A stretch of DNA of 64,000 nucleotides from Sinonovacula constricta (Eukaryota > Mollusca > Bivalvia > Cardiida > Solecurtidae): the NCBI GenBank assembly GCA_007844125.1, contig CM017555.1:25631498-25695497 (forward strand), read 5' to 3'. Below the pieces are notes generated by a model, which did no database searches, was not told the origin of the DNA, and saw only the letters and a program-made list of their open reading frames with translations. The translations under genes and the position numbers were made by a program. This document shows positions 36,186 to 49,225 of the stretch, piece after piece; position 1 is the first letter of the stretch; each line of letters begins with the position of its first letter.

Positions 36186-36721
36186 CTGCAAAAGAAAAAC
36201 ACACACAATTATCAATGTAAACATACACTTTCACGAAGACAACACTTTAAAATGTCACATCATCCTAGACTAGACACCTGCAACAGGAGGGTCTTCTGTC
36301 TGATCTCTTAACACTGGGTACCTGAGATATACACTTTTTGAAACATAATTAGCTGTATCTTTTTCCTTAGGAACCTGACGTTTCTGTAGGAGACATTAAG
36401 GCTTTGATTTTTTTTCATGGCGGAGCGTCGTTCGTTTGATTTTTGACCGGTACCAATAACCATATATAACGATGGAGATGCGCGTGTACATGCCTGAAAT
36501 CAAAGTTAGAAATGAGAGAAAATCAGTAGTAAACAAGGCAAACATTGACGAAAAATCCAATCAAGTGGGCAAAACAAAATCCTGCATCAGATTCTAAACA
36601 TGCAAGGTACTAGTTAATGCGATATTCTATCTTTACTTTAGATATTACATATATCTACTAAACATGGTCGTTAACAGATGTTTACTTCAGAGTTCTTCAT
36701 AATAAGTCTTTAATATATTTA

Positions 36722-36725
<4 letters not shown>

Positions 36726-36776
<51 letters not shown>

Positions 36777-36908
36777 GAGACAGAGAGAGAGAGACAGACA
36801 GACAGACAGAGAAAAAGAGACAGACAGACAGAAAGACAGCGACAGACAGACACACAGACACACAGACAGACAGACAAGATAGACAAACAGACAAGACAGA
36901 CAGAGAGT
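36726..36908. repeat. GA / GACA microsatellite
   Basis: About 45 bp of pure GA leads into mixed GAGACAGACA repeats. ORFs over it on the - strand (Leu/Ser and Cys/Leu/Ser runs) are artefacts of the repeat. Confidence 0.95.
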
Positions 36909-37150
36909 ACATTTATATTTTAATATTTTTATTGCAAGATTAATAACTGTGCTGCTGTTTATCTTTTGAAATTTTGGAATAAAATAAATGACAACATAAG
37001 TGTTTACGTTAATACAAAATAGCTTGCAATAAGAAAACTTGCAAACAAAAACAACTAAAAATATTTTTAAATATGATAAAGCATAAGACAAACAAACTGT
37101 GTCAGTTATGTAGTCATAAGTATATGTATTACTCTATTTTAAATGGCTTA

Positions 37151-38137
37151 TCTACGGGACACTTTTTAAGTTCGTAGAGTAGGGCGTTTTTTAAACCACT
37201 TGAAATATCCAAATTTTGTTTATCTGAGCCCTTTGAAGTATGGCCCGTCTGCCTCCATACACATTTTACATCGATCTACCCACTTCCTGAACGCCGCCCG
37301 GTACTCTTCTTTAGGTATATGTTGCAGACACTGGTAGACCGCACTGCTATACCACAACGGGATTCAAAACGGCGCCCTTCCAGCATGTTCCTTAGTCTTG
37401 AGAACAACTAAAAGTCACAGGGGACAGGTGAGGGCTGTATGGAGGATAATCTAAGACATTAAGCCCAGATTCTTTCAGATACTCCCGAACCGTAGCGGAT
37501 TTATGGACCGATGCGTTATCATGCAGTAATTTGATGCCGTGGACGTCGGTGCGCGGTCTGCGTTTCTGATAGAAATCAACAAGTTGAGTAAGAACGCTTT
37601 CTCTGTAGAACTTTCCAGTGAAAAAACTACCTTTCGGGGACTGCAATTTGAAGAACTGGATATCAAAGAATATCGCATACAGCATGCGATTTGATGTCTT
37701 GCAACGGCGCGCAATGACAGGTCAAAACCGTCAAAACGCAAACCGGCCTTCCTCTTCGGGTGTCATTTTCAACTGTTTTGCGACCATCCTTTAAACGACG
37801 TACCCACTTGCAAACTGTAGCATATTTAAAAGCATCATTTCCATTAACGTTCTGAAAATCAGCATGAATTTCTGTTGGCGGATACCCGAGCTGTGCTCGA
37901 ATCTTACAATATGCCCTCTGTGAGATTTTTCCACCCATATTGAAAGCTATATTTTACTATAGTGCATAGAACTACGTGCTAAAAATACCTAGCGCGGTGC
38001 GCACGTGGACCACGTGCGCCACATAGCTTGATACCGTTCGAGAGAGGAATGTTTACACTAACTCTGTGTAAAGAATCGTGATTATCGCGTTTAAAAGTTA
38101 TAGGCTTACTCTACCGACTTAAAGAGTGTCATTCGTA
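37151..38137 (-). mobile_element. Internally deleted mariner transposon
   Basis: The inverted ends match over about 33 bp: left from 37151 (GACACTTTTTAAGTTCGTAG inside) and right up to about 38137 (CTACCGACTTAAAGAGTGTC inside). TA dinucleotides flank both. The length is about 0.99 kb, against about 1.3 kb for intact mariners. The transposase remnant lies between the ends on the - strand. Confidence 0.85.
37200..37938 (-). pseudogene. Mariner transposase remnant (DD34D), deleted and frameshifted
   Basis: ATG at 37938 opens an N-terminal helix-turn-helix domain (YPPTEIHADF, TVCKWVRRLKDGR, TRRGRP). Then about 90-100 residues including the first catalytic Asp are missing. The frame resumes as AIFFDIQFF and reaches LLHDNASVHKS, where D is the second catalytic Asp, then LDYPPYSPHLSP. 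The third Asp is 34 residues on but reads in a shifted frame (CDF followed by a stop). The C-terminal end WVDRCKMCMEADGPYFKG is visible in another frame near 37245. It cannot make active transposase. Confidence 0.9.
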
Positions 38138-38139
38138 TA

Positions 38140-41100
38140 TCATATTTTCACACCATATGCACTTTCAAAGCAACTTGATAAGTGTTAACTTAGTTCAGAC
38201 AATTTTCGGCGTATGTGACGAACAATTTTTAAACAAAGCCACGTGCACTGCTTTGCACACGTTGGCCACGATAACGGACAGTCCCAAAGAAACAAGACAC
38301 GTCAAGTTGTACAGGTGTATCTACAACAGGACCGTTAGTAACGCACGTGTGCCTTTAAGAGAAACATTTTATATTTTAAATAAATTGAGATAATATGTTC
38401 TCGATGCATGTGAATATCAATGCATGCCAGTCACGATAGGTTTATGAAAAAAGTGTTGGTGTATAAAAATCGAGCCTGGTAGAAATGACGATAGATAAAT
38501 TAGGCAAGCAACACCCAGGTTTGGTGCATTAGAGGACATAAAATTATTTCATCAAGTAATGGCAAAAAATATACATATTTCGCAGTTATAAATGCATAGA
38601 TTTGAGTTGAGCCAATGCTATATAGATCAGATAAAATTTGGGATTATATCTTTGGAAGAATTATAGAAAAGTTGTGCTGGAATATTTTATACACGCTGCT
38701 ATACAGTGAAAAGAGTCAACTCTCTTCATTACTCTATACAATTCTAGTTATTGTCTTTACATCGTTTCACTCGCTGGCATTTAACACATTTCATCACATT
38801 TTACTATTTTTATTATTGTACTTCAAATATTAATTATTAGTTTATTACTTATATCTGAAATGAACAGCGGTTGCTTGGTTGAGAACGGTAAACACCACAT
38901 TCAATATTTAGTTCAAAGGCTGAAACAGCCACACTGGCGTTGCGCAATGGAACTACGTAGACAGGTGTCACAAGCTGAACAAGATGATATAATGACTAAT
39001 GAAGCAGACCTTACTGCTTACAAAACAACATGTACATCAGTACCTGTAATCTGAACTCAAAGGTTGTCGTTTTCGCAAAAGATATTTCGGATAATGTAGA
39101 CAGGTTTTCAAAGAAAGGACGGACAACAGGCAGCAAAAATAATAACTTTATTTCCTACATGTTTACACAAGTTCTAAATAAAATTGTATTTTTTATTGTT
39201 TTAATGATAAGTAAATACTGCCAACTGAATAAATGTAATTATCATAGATCTATGTGCTTCCTAGCGTTGTCACATTACAGTTACAGTATAACTTTCATCT
39301 GAAATCACAAACAGAGTAAAAGGTTCTGGAATCTTCATTTATATTCATTCACATTCCATTAACTTAACACTAATTAATAGGCACTCACAATAAAATTATA
39401 ATTAAATGAATAAAACTGAGAAAAACTTAATTTCATTGTGATTTATATAACTTTAAATGACCAAGTTATGGTGTAGAAAAATGCATGTTGATGAGTAGTC
39501 ATTATTATTTCGAAATTATTAAATGCATGTTTCCACTTTCATGGTGTGGTCCGAAACACGCAGGTACGAAATGACAATTAGTTCAACATACGCCAAGAGG
39601 TCAAAAGGTTGGTCCCACCTGATTTTTTTGGCTGTGTTTATTCGATTAAGCTGTTTTTCCGTTTTCGTGAAATGCACTTATATTTCCAGATTGACAACAT
39701 GTAATTTACGGAAATGTCAACATCATCACTAGATCAGACACATTTGACCATTTCCTCTTTCTTGTAAACTGTAGCAATCACCAATGACACATGCAATGTT
39801 CAGATTTTTTTATGTTAAAGATTCCTCAATATACCACACTAATATAGGCTATAGATTGAACTGAATATGTTACGTTTCCAGCCCAACTTTAATAACGAAG
39901 ATATATCGCTACATGTTTTCCAGTGTACGTCTGCTGCAACACCATAGAACAACATCCATTTATTCTTGCAGCTACGAATTAATCTGCCTACGAACTACTT
40001 CTTGATGAAGCGTTGCGGCGTTTGTTCGGTGTAGCAAGTAATCACGGCATGAACCCTCCGTGCATTCGAGTTTCGCTAGACGCCATAAATATGTTAATCT
40101 AGTATATACACATGTACTTGGGGAGGATTATACACTAGCCTGAGTTTGAGTCTGAAGAATAACTTGAATAGGATTGACAGGTTTTATATTCGTTTTTGAA
40201 TCTGAACAATCAAACTTATTAGGTAGGACTCAAGCTTAATAATTTACAAGTTATGAAGCGTTGTATTTCATTTATGATGCACGCAAAACATGTCGGTTAT
40301 ATTTTTTATTTGAAAAATTGACATAGGTATCATGTCAGACTCGCCAGGTTCACGTTGGTGGATTCAATTTATCGCCTTGCCTGCAAAGTTAAGCAACAGA
40401 ATATGTGTATATTACTTACTTGTTTTATTTTTGCTGTTGGCTGTCTCTGTCCTTTGTTTCATTTCCGTTCGGCGTTGCTGGAATGATGGTGTAAAACATC
40501 AATCAATTTCGTGATTAACAAAACAGAAAGAATGCCCAAACACGCAAAACTTTGTATTAAACTCATTATATAGATTCAGGCAGTAACAGAAAGTGACATT
40601 TCGGTTTATTGTTACTTTCTTGTATGGGCATGCAATAAATTATTGATCATCTTTCCTTAGAAAAATATATACACTTGTATTACTGACTAACGTTAATATC
40701 ATTTACGAACAATTCCAACATATGCATGAAAGGTATTTGCCAAATAATCATTAATATATAGTCTTATAAAACAAATAGCAATAACTAAATATTTCGGCTA
40801 AATGGGTTTCACTACATGGCGAATTACGGTGATCGGAAAAGTCTGACAGCTTCTATCACAGGACCCTTTATGACGTTATTGATTGGAATCTATCGCTTTA
40901 TTGCGTTTTTGTATGAATGAAAAAGCAGTTAAGCATCAAGGTTTTAATAGCTTGAACGGTTTGCGGGGAGTGGATTTAATCTATTCGTACACAAAGTATA
41001 TTGATACTCACACCAAACATGTGTTAAATACAAAGCACACAAAGTCAAAAAGAGAAGAGTTCCACAGAAATAAGTCGATATTTGATAAAGAGTCACGGAA

Positions 41101-41180
41101 AGTTTCGCAGTCAGTACTAAATGAAGTAACATAATACGCTTTGCACCAAGTGGGTTTAAGTTTCAGTTAGGGTATATAGT
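38140..41180. other. Intron or intergenic AT-rich sequence
   Basis: It lies inside the gene B span. Several 60-90-codon ORFs occur, including one at 40332-40514 with a hydrophobic stretch, but none has domain or splice support. Confidence 0.5.
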
Positions 41181-41189
41181 AAGTATAAA

Positions 41190-41335
41190 ACCGGAGCTGG
41201 TAGCGCAATCAGTAGCGCGTCGGCTCCAGGGGCGCCTGTGGCCGAGTGCGATACTCTTGATTTGTAACTCCCTCGACTGCTCAGCCTCTAACTGAATAGA
41301 CTCGAGTGCTGGTCAGAATGAGAACTACTCAGACA
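41190..41335 (+). mobile_element. Possible tRNA-derived SINE fragment
   Basis: GGTAGCGCAATCAGTAGCGC looks like a tRNA D-arm. About 35 bases on, TGGCCGAGTGCG resembles an A box. No B box or target-site duplication is clear. Confidence 0.35.
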
Positions 41336-41339
41336 TGTG

Positions 41340-42880
41340 TTTTTGACATTTGCCTACACACGATTTGTACGTCATTATGATTACAGTAACTGCGATATAT
41401 TTCCAAAATAAATCAAAACAATCTGAGGTTGTCATATGAATTTTTACATTCGACAACACAGTCTGGGTTCTTTAAAAAAAGAAAAACAACAAAAGGAAAG
41501 CCATCGAAAATAATTTTAAATATGAACTGATCTTATGAGTGTATATCCTAAAAGATCCAATTTAACACTGTCATACAATTTCATGGGCTTAAGTTTGAAA
41601 GAAAGAAATAATAGTAATGTCTTAAGAAAAGTAGATAGAGATACAAACTAACGTAGATCTACATGGGCAAACATGTACATTTAGCGATTAGCCAAAACAG
41701 CATTACGCCATACTCCTTTTTTTCACATCTTTATTATCGTCAAACATGCAATTCATCCTTTACTTATATGGCAAATGACTAAGAATGTAATAAAAAACGC
41801 AGCAAACATACAAGCGGACAACCAAGGTCATAACTCATTTCTCGAATTTTCTAAGAAGAGATAGTCCCCAATTCTTAGAGACCAGACACAAACAGACATG
41901 CAATGCAACGAAGGATTGGAACAGTGTAAGATTCGCTGCAACGAGAAACAAATGGCGTTGCTGGTCAACAAGATATGGATTCAACGAAGAGTTAATAAGA
42001 ATGTTATTATCTAATGGTCAGGATTGAACGTAGGAAGGACCCTCGAGAATGGGACTAATAAACGTAAATGAGTAAATAAGCAACATAAGATGTATCTAAG
42101 CACATATTTGACTGAGAGAGATGTTCTGCTAAATCAGACAGTGAAACACCAACTACCCAAGCCCTATGCAGCATATCACATCACAATGTTGATGGACAGG
42201 TCCAACCTCTTCTTGACTAACTCTGTTATATATTACTTCATGTGTATACTTAGTATATGTCCTCATTTAAAAGTTTTACTAAATATATACTTTTTGTTAA
42301 CATTTTATTTTGTAAGAGTTTCAAAACAAAATTTAAAATGTTTTTATGTCGTTAAGATATAAATACGATTGGAAAATGTTAACGCGTATATGTTGTAGCC
42401 TGATGAAAAATTACCTAATGAATGATAAGATAAAAACATTATTTACATTTGCATACTGAAGTCTTCTCTTATTATATATAAAATATAAATTGTGTCTTTT
42501 GCTTTTGTTCAATGTATTATTATATACTCTCAATCACCGGTAAAGGTTGCTGCAAAATTTATTAATTTGATTATATGACATTAAAATGTTAGATTGCTTT
42601 AAACATACAAAGCAAAAGTCATTCTCACAGGAGTTTTTTCAATGACAACAAATCTTAGGTTAACAATGCAATCTGACATATTTCGCATGTATGTATGTTA
42701 TACACCAATGTGCGTACGTTGTCTAATTGTTAAAACGTTGGAGTCCGGTTCGGAGGGCACGACTAGACACAGATATGAATGACTTATGCAAACACAATAC
42801 AGCTCAATGAATAATAAAAGTGGAAGTGTTTACACATTTGGATTGAACACCAGACCAGAAAGATTAATATAGTTATATGT
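41340..42880. other. Intronic or intergenic sequence, nothing recognised
   Basis: AT-rich, without repeats or exons I can support. Confidence 0.5.
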
Positions 42881-42882
42881 AC

Positions 42883-42933
42883 TATTTGATGATGTATTTG
42901 GGCTTGTTGGCGTAGTCGTACTTGTTGCTGGTG
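42883..42933 (-). CDS. Gene B Ser/Thr-rich linker exon (51 nt)
   Basis: After TTTTACAG, phase 1 entry, 16 full codons and phase 1 exit: PATSTTTPTSPNTSSN. Such mucin-like stalks usually lie between extracellular domains and the membrane. That fits its place between the EGF exons and the TM exon. The donor (A|GTACAT) is weak. Confidence 0.55.
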
Positions 42934-43400
42934 CTGTAAAACATACATACAAATCATTCAAAAGTGATTCCCTAACATTACATGAACAAGATTTGTTTAT
43001 AAATATTATTCTAAATTGCTGTCGTGTACATTAACGTATTGGTATTAAATGTAGATCTGCATTTAATAACTGCTCAAACTATGGGTGTTGATGATCATAC
43101 AAGCATTGTCGATGTACTAACATGTTTTAACCGTTAGTAAACGAGTCGTGGAAACTGTTTGATTTAAAATGCAGACTTTAAGACAGGAAAATTGCATTTC
43201 AGACCGAGTCCAACTGCATTCACCCGTGTATAACATTAACAATCGAGTTCAGTCATTAAGGCATTGGGGCGATTTTAACAATCTACTTTATTTACTATTA
43301 AGTTACATAGAAAATACAAATCAACTGAGTGTTGTGTTCGTTATAAGAGCTACGTTTGGATTGGAAACCGAACCAAAAAGATTTGTATAGTTATATTTAC

Positions 43401-43451
43401 TAGTTGATGATGTAATTGAGCTTGATGTTGTAGTCGAACTTGTTGTTCAAG
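43401..43451 (-). pseudogene. Duplicate Ser/Thr linker exon with in-frame stop
   Basis: It has the same length (51 nt), phases and flanks (TTTTACAG acceptor, A|GTAAAT donor) as the exon at 42883. The first full codon is TGA, followed by TTSSTTTSSSITSST. It is either a dead duplicate or skipped. Confidence 0.55.
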
Positions 43452-43459
43452 CTGTAAAA

Positions 43460-44916
43460 CATGCATACATTTAAAGTTGATTCCATAACATTGCGCAGAA
43501 ACAAACAAGAACAGTTAAGCATACGACGAAGCAAATAGACACTTGACGATTACGATTTTAAAAGGACTGGTTTGACGAAATAATTGCAATCGCATATAAG
43601 TGTCTTGCCGTCTGAAATCTTATTTAATGTTTTACTCATTACAGTGTAAATTGAGCAATAATAATTACCACAGATATTTAAATCTGAGATAACTATCTGA
43701 ATCTAATAAAATGTAATTATGTCTCCAACGACAGATAACCTTCAAAGTACAAGTTTCCTTTTACAAACTTTTTATTATGAGAATTTGAGACCTTACACAA
43801 ATGTCAATCACATAATACAGGATGCAACAAGGTGAACATGTCTTGCGACTTTGTTTTATACCTTCAACAGATATAATATTGCAAAACCAATAAGTGTGTT
43901 GAGTTTAACACCCTGGAACACCTTGCAACATTGCTAGCAAATAATTGTCAAAATTATTCCATGGTAAATCAAAGGTACAGTGCATTGGAAAGCAGGCACG
44001 TATTCAGCTGCAAAAAACACCTCTTCTGATATATAAGATTATGCACTGGGACCAAGGTTACAAGAGTGTCACTAACACCAGATAACATACATTTTTTTAT
44101 TGACCCTACCATTGGTTCTATGTGATTGCATTTTAACTAAATTAGATCTAAAAATAAATGTTCATAAATGATATCGACCATGAAAATTGAAAATCAAATT
44201 TACTTCCAGCTATTTATTTCTTCAACATAACATCCTTGTGTTCTGAATAAAAAAACTCGCGCGCGCCTTTCGTTTTCGAACGCGTGCATTAACTTTAGAC
44301 TGAGATACTGCGATGAGAAGAATGACCTCTTTCATATATAACCGGGTGTAAAGCCGCAAAAGGCAGTGAGGCTCCGTGCGGAATGTCGCAAATATCTCGG
44401 CCTCGTAAATAAAACATAGTTTGCATTCGTTATACTCGAACACTTGTCATAATAATAGTTTGCTGCCTGTTTCGACTTATTCCCCTAGTCACGGAGTGAC
44501 TGCACTATTCACTAATTAATTCTGCGTGTTATATATATCTGCATTACAAAAATATAATCACTTGAAGTTCTATTTATAAACAAATATATATGTGTGAACA
44601 TTTGAATCATGCTTGCACACAAGTGACGCGTCTAGTCTCCTTTGACATACATATTTCTTCTACACGCACTACGTCTTTACAGGCAAGACGAGTGACCGCG
44701 AGTAGACAAGGTCATGTAGGGGCAATCCTTCGTGCTTCCGAAATTCGGCTTTGTCATAACTCTGGAAGCGACATCGCCCAAAATGAGACAGTTAAAAGCA
44801 TGCTGTTCTAATGAAATGGAACAGACGAATTCACATATTCTTCCTGAAAATAGGCCAAAAATTCCATGCTTTATATACTATACTTTGATGCAATAAAACT
44901 CAACGGTAAATAAAAC
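43460..44916. other. Intronic sequence, nothing recognised
   Basis: I see only short ORFs without support. Confidence 0.5.
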
Positions 44917-45417
44917 ATTGAGAAACCTTGTACCTCATTGTACCAATTCTGTAGCTTAAGCTGGTTTCTTACACTGAACTCGTTTACTTTAGTACAGACT
45001 TATGTAAACGTAGAAATCTGGGATATATAAATGATGTAGCACAAATGAAATACTATCAAGGTATGACAAAAACACAATATAAAAGTCAAAATCTTCTCTG
45101 CTCTTATGCATTTTAGTAAAAACGATTATACTGACATTATTGATCTAATTCGGTAATTGTTGAGGTTGCCCTTTTTGTTTAATGACTCATCACAGATTTG
45201 TTTTTACTTTATATCTGGCTTGCGTGTTATACTGAATGCTTCTTAAATATGACTTTGGTTAGAAAATGAAAGTGTAAACATAAAGTCAAGCTAAAACAAT
45301 TTGAAAGAATCTGCAATTAAACGAACACTGTACAAATAGGTTGTTCAATAATGTGTCACAACATGCTGTCATAAAAGTATACAGAATGCATAAAATTAAT
45401 TTCTTTAAATTCATATG

Positions 45418-45514
45418 TTTCGCAATTACCGATGAAATTTTCTGGACACACAACACTTTAACGAACTGTTTCATTAATCCTCCATTGTCACGTGGGTTTG
45501 GTGTACAATTATCC
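45418..45514 (-). pseudogene. Decayed EGF-like exon, left copy
   Basis: The frame gives DNCTPNPRDNGG in the first half, and a shifted frame gives SVVCPENFIGNCE in the second. Expected cysteines are replaced (Arg after NP, none after GG), the halves are out of frame, and both splice sites are lost (TATATG in place of AG; no GT after the last Cys). Confidence 0.75.
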
Positions 45515-45730
45515 ATATAGGAAAACAATATCAGACTGTCATCACCGTTACCCCTGCGTCAGAACATATTGCAAACATTGAACATGAATAATGTTTTATA
45601 AAGAATGATGTCAAAAACTATGTAGTAGAAAAATGTAAAATGAAAACTTGAATAAATAACCACCACAAAGATATGTTTCCACAAAAATATTTTATCTAAT
45701 ACATAAACTTAATTATTTCAGTATACTCAC

Positions 45731-45841
45731 GTATTTCGCAATTCATCCCAGTGAATTGTTCTGGACAAATACATCTGTGTCGGTCTGTGTCGTTTATGCA
45801 AGTTCCACCACTTTTACACGGGTTTGGTTCACAGTAATCCA
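45731..45841 (-). CDS. Gene B EGF-like exon (111 nt)
   Basis: Bounded by TTTTCCCAG and GTGAGT. Phase 1-1, 36 full codons from DYCEPNPCKSGGTC to CICPEQFTGMNCEI, with six cysteines at residues 3, 8, 14, 23, 25 and 34 in EGF spacing. EGF modules serve extracellular protein contacts. The exon is followed on the - strand by the linker exon at 42.9 kb. Confidence 0.92.
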
Positions 45842-46170
45842 CTGGGAAAATTGTTTTCTTATATTACATAGTCATCCTTGTGACGACAGTAAATGCATTC
45901 CAAACCGTAATAACAAGCACAAACAAATACATATTTTTGACATTAAACCTATTACAAGTACTAAGAATACATTCAACTTCAGACAATACATTGACATAAT
46001 AATCAAATCAAGTGTTTTCGGTATCCAAATGTTTACTATATAGTATTTAAGAAGCGTAAGCGTTTATTTTTATTTAACATTGATGAAATCTATAAGTGCA
46101 TTCACATTATACATTCTATAACCTCAAGTTTCCTTTTCATATGTCACTGGCAACAATATATGACCCCTAA

Positions 46171-46201
46171 TGTGACGCGATCTGTGATTTTGGGTCCAAA
46201 T
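46171..46201. repeat. Dispersed repeat core, copy 1
   Basis: TGTGACGCGATCTGTGATTT followed by TGGGTCCAAAT. It is shared with 47841 in direct orientation and with 53895 in inverted orientation. Confidence 0.8.
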
Positions 46202-47087
46202 GAGATACCTGGACGAAATTGGGTTTTATATAATTTCTAACTCTACAATTATTCATGATTTCAGAACTGGTTATATTTTAAAATATATTTAAAAATACCA
46301 TAAAAATACCATAGTTACAATTTTCATGACGGCAGCATTGACCATTTTTAGGCGAAAATAACTAACAACAAAGGCAATATAATCTGTGTAATTGTATATT
46401 TACTTTCAAGTATATCAAATACACAAATAAAACATGTTCTTTCTCAATGACAACTTTATACAATTTCATAACCAAAAAAAAAATGAATTAGTATACATTC
46501 TTAAATTGAATATGTTTACCACGGCAACCAAGCAACTAGAGATGTCTTTTGCAGCGTAACTAGCGATAACATATTAATTTTGTAGATTGAGAAACCTTGT
46601 ACCTCATTGTACCAATTCTGTAGCTTAAGCTGGTTTCTTACACTGAACTCGTTTACTTTAGTACAGGCTTATGTAAACGTAGAAATCTGGGATATATAAT
46701 TGATGTAGCACAGAGTGAAATACTATCAAGGTATGACAAAAACACAATATAAAAGTTAAAATCTTCTCTGCTCTTATGCATTTTAGTAAAAACGATTATA
46801 CTGGCATTATTGATCTAATTCGGTAATTGTTGGGGTTGCCCTTTTTGTTTAATGACTCATCACAGATTTGTTTTAACTTTATATCTGGCTTGCGTGTTAT
46901 ATTGAATGCTTCTTAAATATGACTTTGGTTAGAAAATGAAAGTGTAAACATAAAGTCAAGCTAAAACAATTTGAAAGAATCTGCAATTAAACGAACACTG
47001 TACAAATAAGTTGTTCAATAATGTGTCACAACATGCTGTCATAAAAGTATACAGAATGCATAAAATTAATTTCTTTAAATTCATATG

Positions 47088-47184
47088 TTTCGCAATTACC
47101 GATGGAATTTTCTGGACACACAACACTTTAACGAACTGTTTCATTAATCCTCCATTGTCACGTGGGTTTGGTGTACAATTATCC
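47088..47184 (-). pseudogene. Decayed EGF-like exon, right copy
   Basis: It has the same lesions as the copy at 45418, including the Arg for Cys change and lost splice sites, so the decay came before the 1.67 kb duplication. Confidence 0.75.
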
Positions 47185-47400
47185 ATATAGGAAAACAATA
47201 TCAGACTGTCATCACCGTTACCCCTGCGTCAGTACATATTGCAAACATTGAACATGAATACTGTTTTATAAAGAATGATGTCAAAAACTATGAAGTAGAA
47301 AAATGTAAAATGAAAACTTAAATAGATAACCACCACAAAGATACGTTTCCACAAAAATATTTTATCTAATACATAAACTTAATTATTTCAGTATACTCAC

Positions 47401-47511
47401 GTATTTCGCAATTCATCCCAGTAAATTGTTCTGGACAAATACATCTGTGTCGGTCTGTGTCGTTTATGCAAGTTCCACCATTTTTACACGGGTTTGGTTC
47501 ACAGTAATCCA
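47401..47511 (-). CDS. Gene B EGF-like exon, duplicate (111 nt)
   Basis: Same splice sites, phases and six-Cys pattern as 45731-45841, with Ser to Asn in PNPCKNGGTC. Both copies are open and phase 1-1, so both can be spliced in without breaking the frame. Confidence 0.92.
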
Positions 47512-47840
47512 CTGGGAAAATTGTTTTCTTATATTACATAGTCATCCTTGTGACGACAGTAAATGCATTCCAAACCGTAATAACAAGCACAAACAAATAC
47601 ATATTTTTGACATTAAACCTATTACAAGTACTAAGAATACATTCAACTTCAGACAATACATTGACATAATAATCAAATCAAGTATTTTCGGTATCCGAAT
47701 GTTTACTTTATAGTATATAAGAAGCGTAAGCATTTAGTTTTATTTAACATTGATGAAATCTATAAGTGCATTCACATTATACATTCTATAACCTCAAGTT
47801 TCCTTTTCATATGTCACTGGCAACAATATATGACCCCTAA

Positions 47841-47871
47841 TGTGACGCGATCTGTGATTTTGGGTCCAAAT
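47841..47871. repeat. Dispersed repeat core, copy 2
   Basis: This is the copy of 46171 carried by the 1.67 kb duplication. Confidence 0.8.
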
Positions 47872-48264
47872 GAGATACCTGGACGAAATTGGGTTTTATA
47901 TAATTTCTAACTCTACAATTATTCATGATTTCAGAACTGGTTATATTTTAAAATATATTTAAAAATACCATAAAAATACCATAGTTACAATTTTCATGAC
48001 GGCAGCATTGACCATTTTTAGGCGAAAATAACTAACAACAAAGGCAATATAATCTGTGTAATTGTATATTTACTTTCAAGTATATCAAATACACAAATAA
48101 AACATGTTCTTTCTCAATGACAACTTTATACAATTTCATAACCAAAAAAAAAAAAATGAATTAGTATACATTCTTAAATTGAATATGTTTACCACGGCAA
48201 CCAAGCAACTAGAGATGTCTTTTGCAGTGTAACTAGCGATAACATATTAATTTTGTAGATTGTG

Positions 48265-48990
48265 ATGTACATTAGCCAAAACAGCAAATTTAACTGTCAT
48301 ATACAAAATAGGATTATCTAATTAGTTCCATAGGAAAAACAGAATGTTGTTCCCTTCATAACTCTGATATCTTGTTCAGCTTAATAGACAACATAATTAA
48401 TTTACAGAAGAGGTAAAGGCTAATCTAAGCTTAATACTAGTGCAATCTGCACACCGAACGTCTTTTGAAAATACGCAACTGACAGTTTACTAGTATTTGA
48501 AAATTCAAAACTATAAAATATAAAGATTTATATGGTAAAATGTACGTGATAAAAACTAGGGCAGTACTGAGATATATCATAGCAAGACAATTAATGTCAT
48601 TAACGTCTTTGTGCTCAAGCTGTCCATAAATAAAAATAAAAACTGTATAAATTGACAGTTCTAATGTAAAAAATCCTAGAACGATTTCTTTTATATAGAA
48701 GGTTGCATACTGGAACAAGAAACAATTAGTTATTCACATGCATAGTAAACATTAGTTTGATCTGTATTGTTCTGAGTATACGAAAATGTTCTATGCAAAA
48801 CATTAAGCACCTTCATCCAATTCTTTATCTTATGAACATATTCACAAAGATTTTAAAGTGTTTAAATTATCAATTGTGTTATGTGTTAACCTTGTACTTG
48901 TCAAAGCAGCAATATATGTGTAGCTCTAACTAAAGTTTATTTATTTTCTGTGTCTTTTCACATAGCTCAGTTGCTGAATGCTTGTACAAA
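48265..48990. other. Intronic sequence, nothing recognised
   Basis: It lies in the long interval between EGF exons at 47.5 and 55.1 kb. No exon was supported. Confidence 0.5.
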
Positions 48991-48996
48991 TATATA

Positions 48997-49225
48997 CAGT
49001 GGTGTCCCGATTTCTCAATGTCTCGATTCTTTAAATGTTGTCGAAAACTCGATGCTCAAAGCCTGGTCCCTTGATTCTGCCCTTATTATTGTATGAAATT
49101 TTATTAGTGATCTCTAAAATACTCGATTTTGTGTAACTCCAGGTCCTTGTCTGGTCCCTAGATGACATTTACTTCGTAGCTATTACTCTAATTCTCGACT
49201 CGATTTCACCCTTATGGCGATATTG
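48997..49225. mobile_element. Possible pogo/Tigger-type transposon end
   Basis: After TATATA, CAGTGGTGTCCCGATTTCTC leads into sequence with repeated CTCGAT and CCCTTGATT motifs. Pogo/Tigger ends begin CAGT and carry CTCGAT-like motifs. No opposite end or transposase was found. Confidence 0.3.

Larger units (their letters stand above)
44917..46585. repeat. 1.67 kb tandem duplication, left copy
   Basis: It begins ATTGAGAAACCTTGTACC and runs to the next occurrence of the same sequence at 46586. It contains one decayed and one intact EGF exon on the - strand. Differences between copies are scattered single bases. Confidence 0.95.
46586..48261. repeat. 1.67 kb tandem duplication, right copy
   Basis: It is near-identical to 44917-46585 and ends where TTTTGTAGATTG diverges into unique sequence. 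Confidence 0.95.

Noticed and set aside
36687..37091. Leu/Ser/Cys-rich ORF
   Set aside because: Translation of the GA/GACA microsatellite.
40332..40514. 60-codon ORF with one hydrophobic segment
   Set aside because: Isolated on the + strand in AT-rich DNA, with no domain, splice site or repeat support. Hydrophobic ORFs are common in such sequence.
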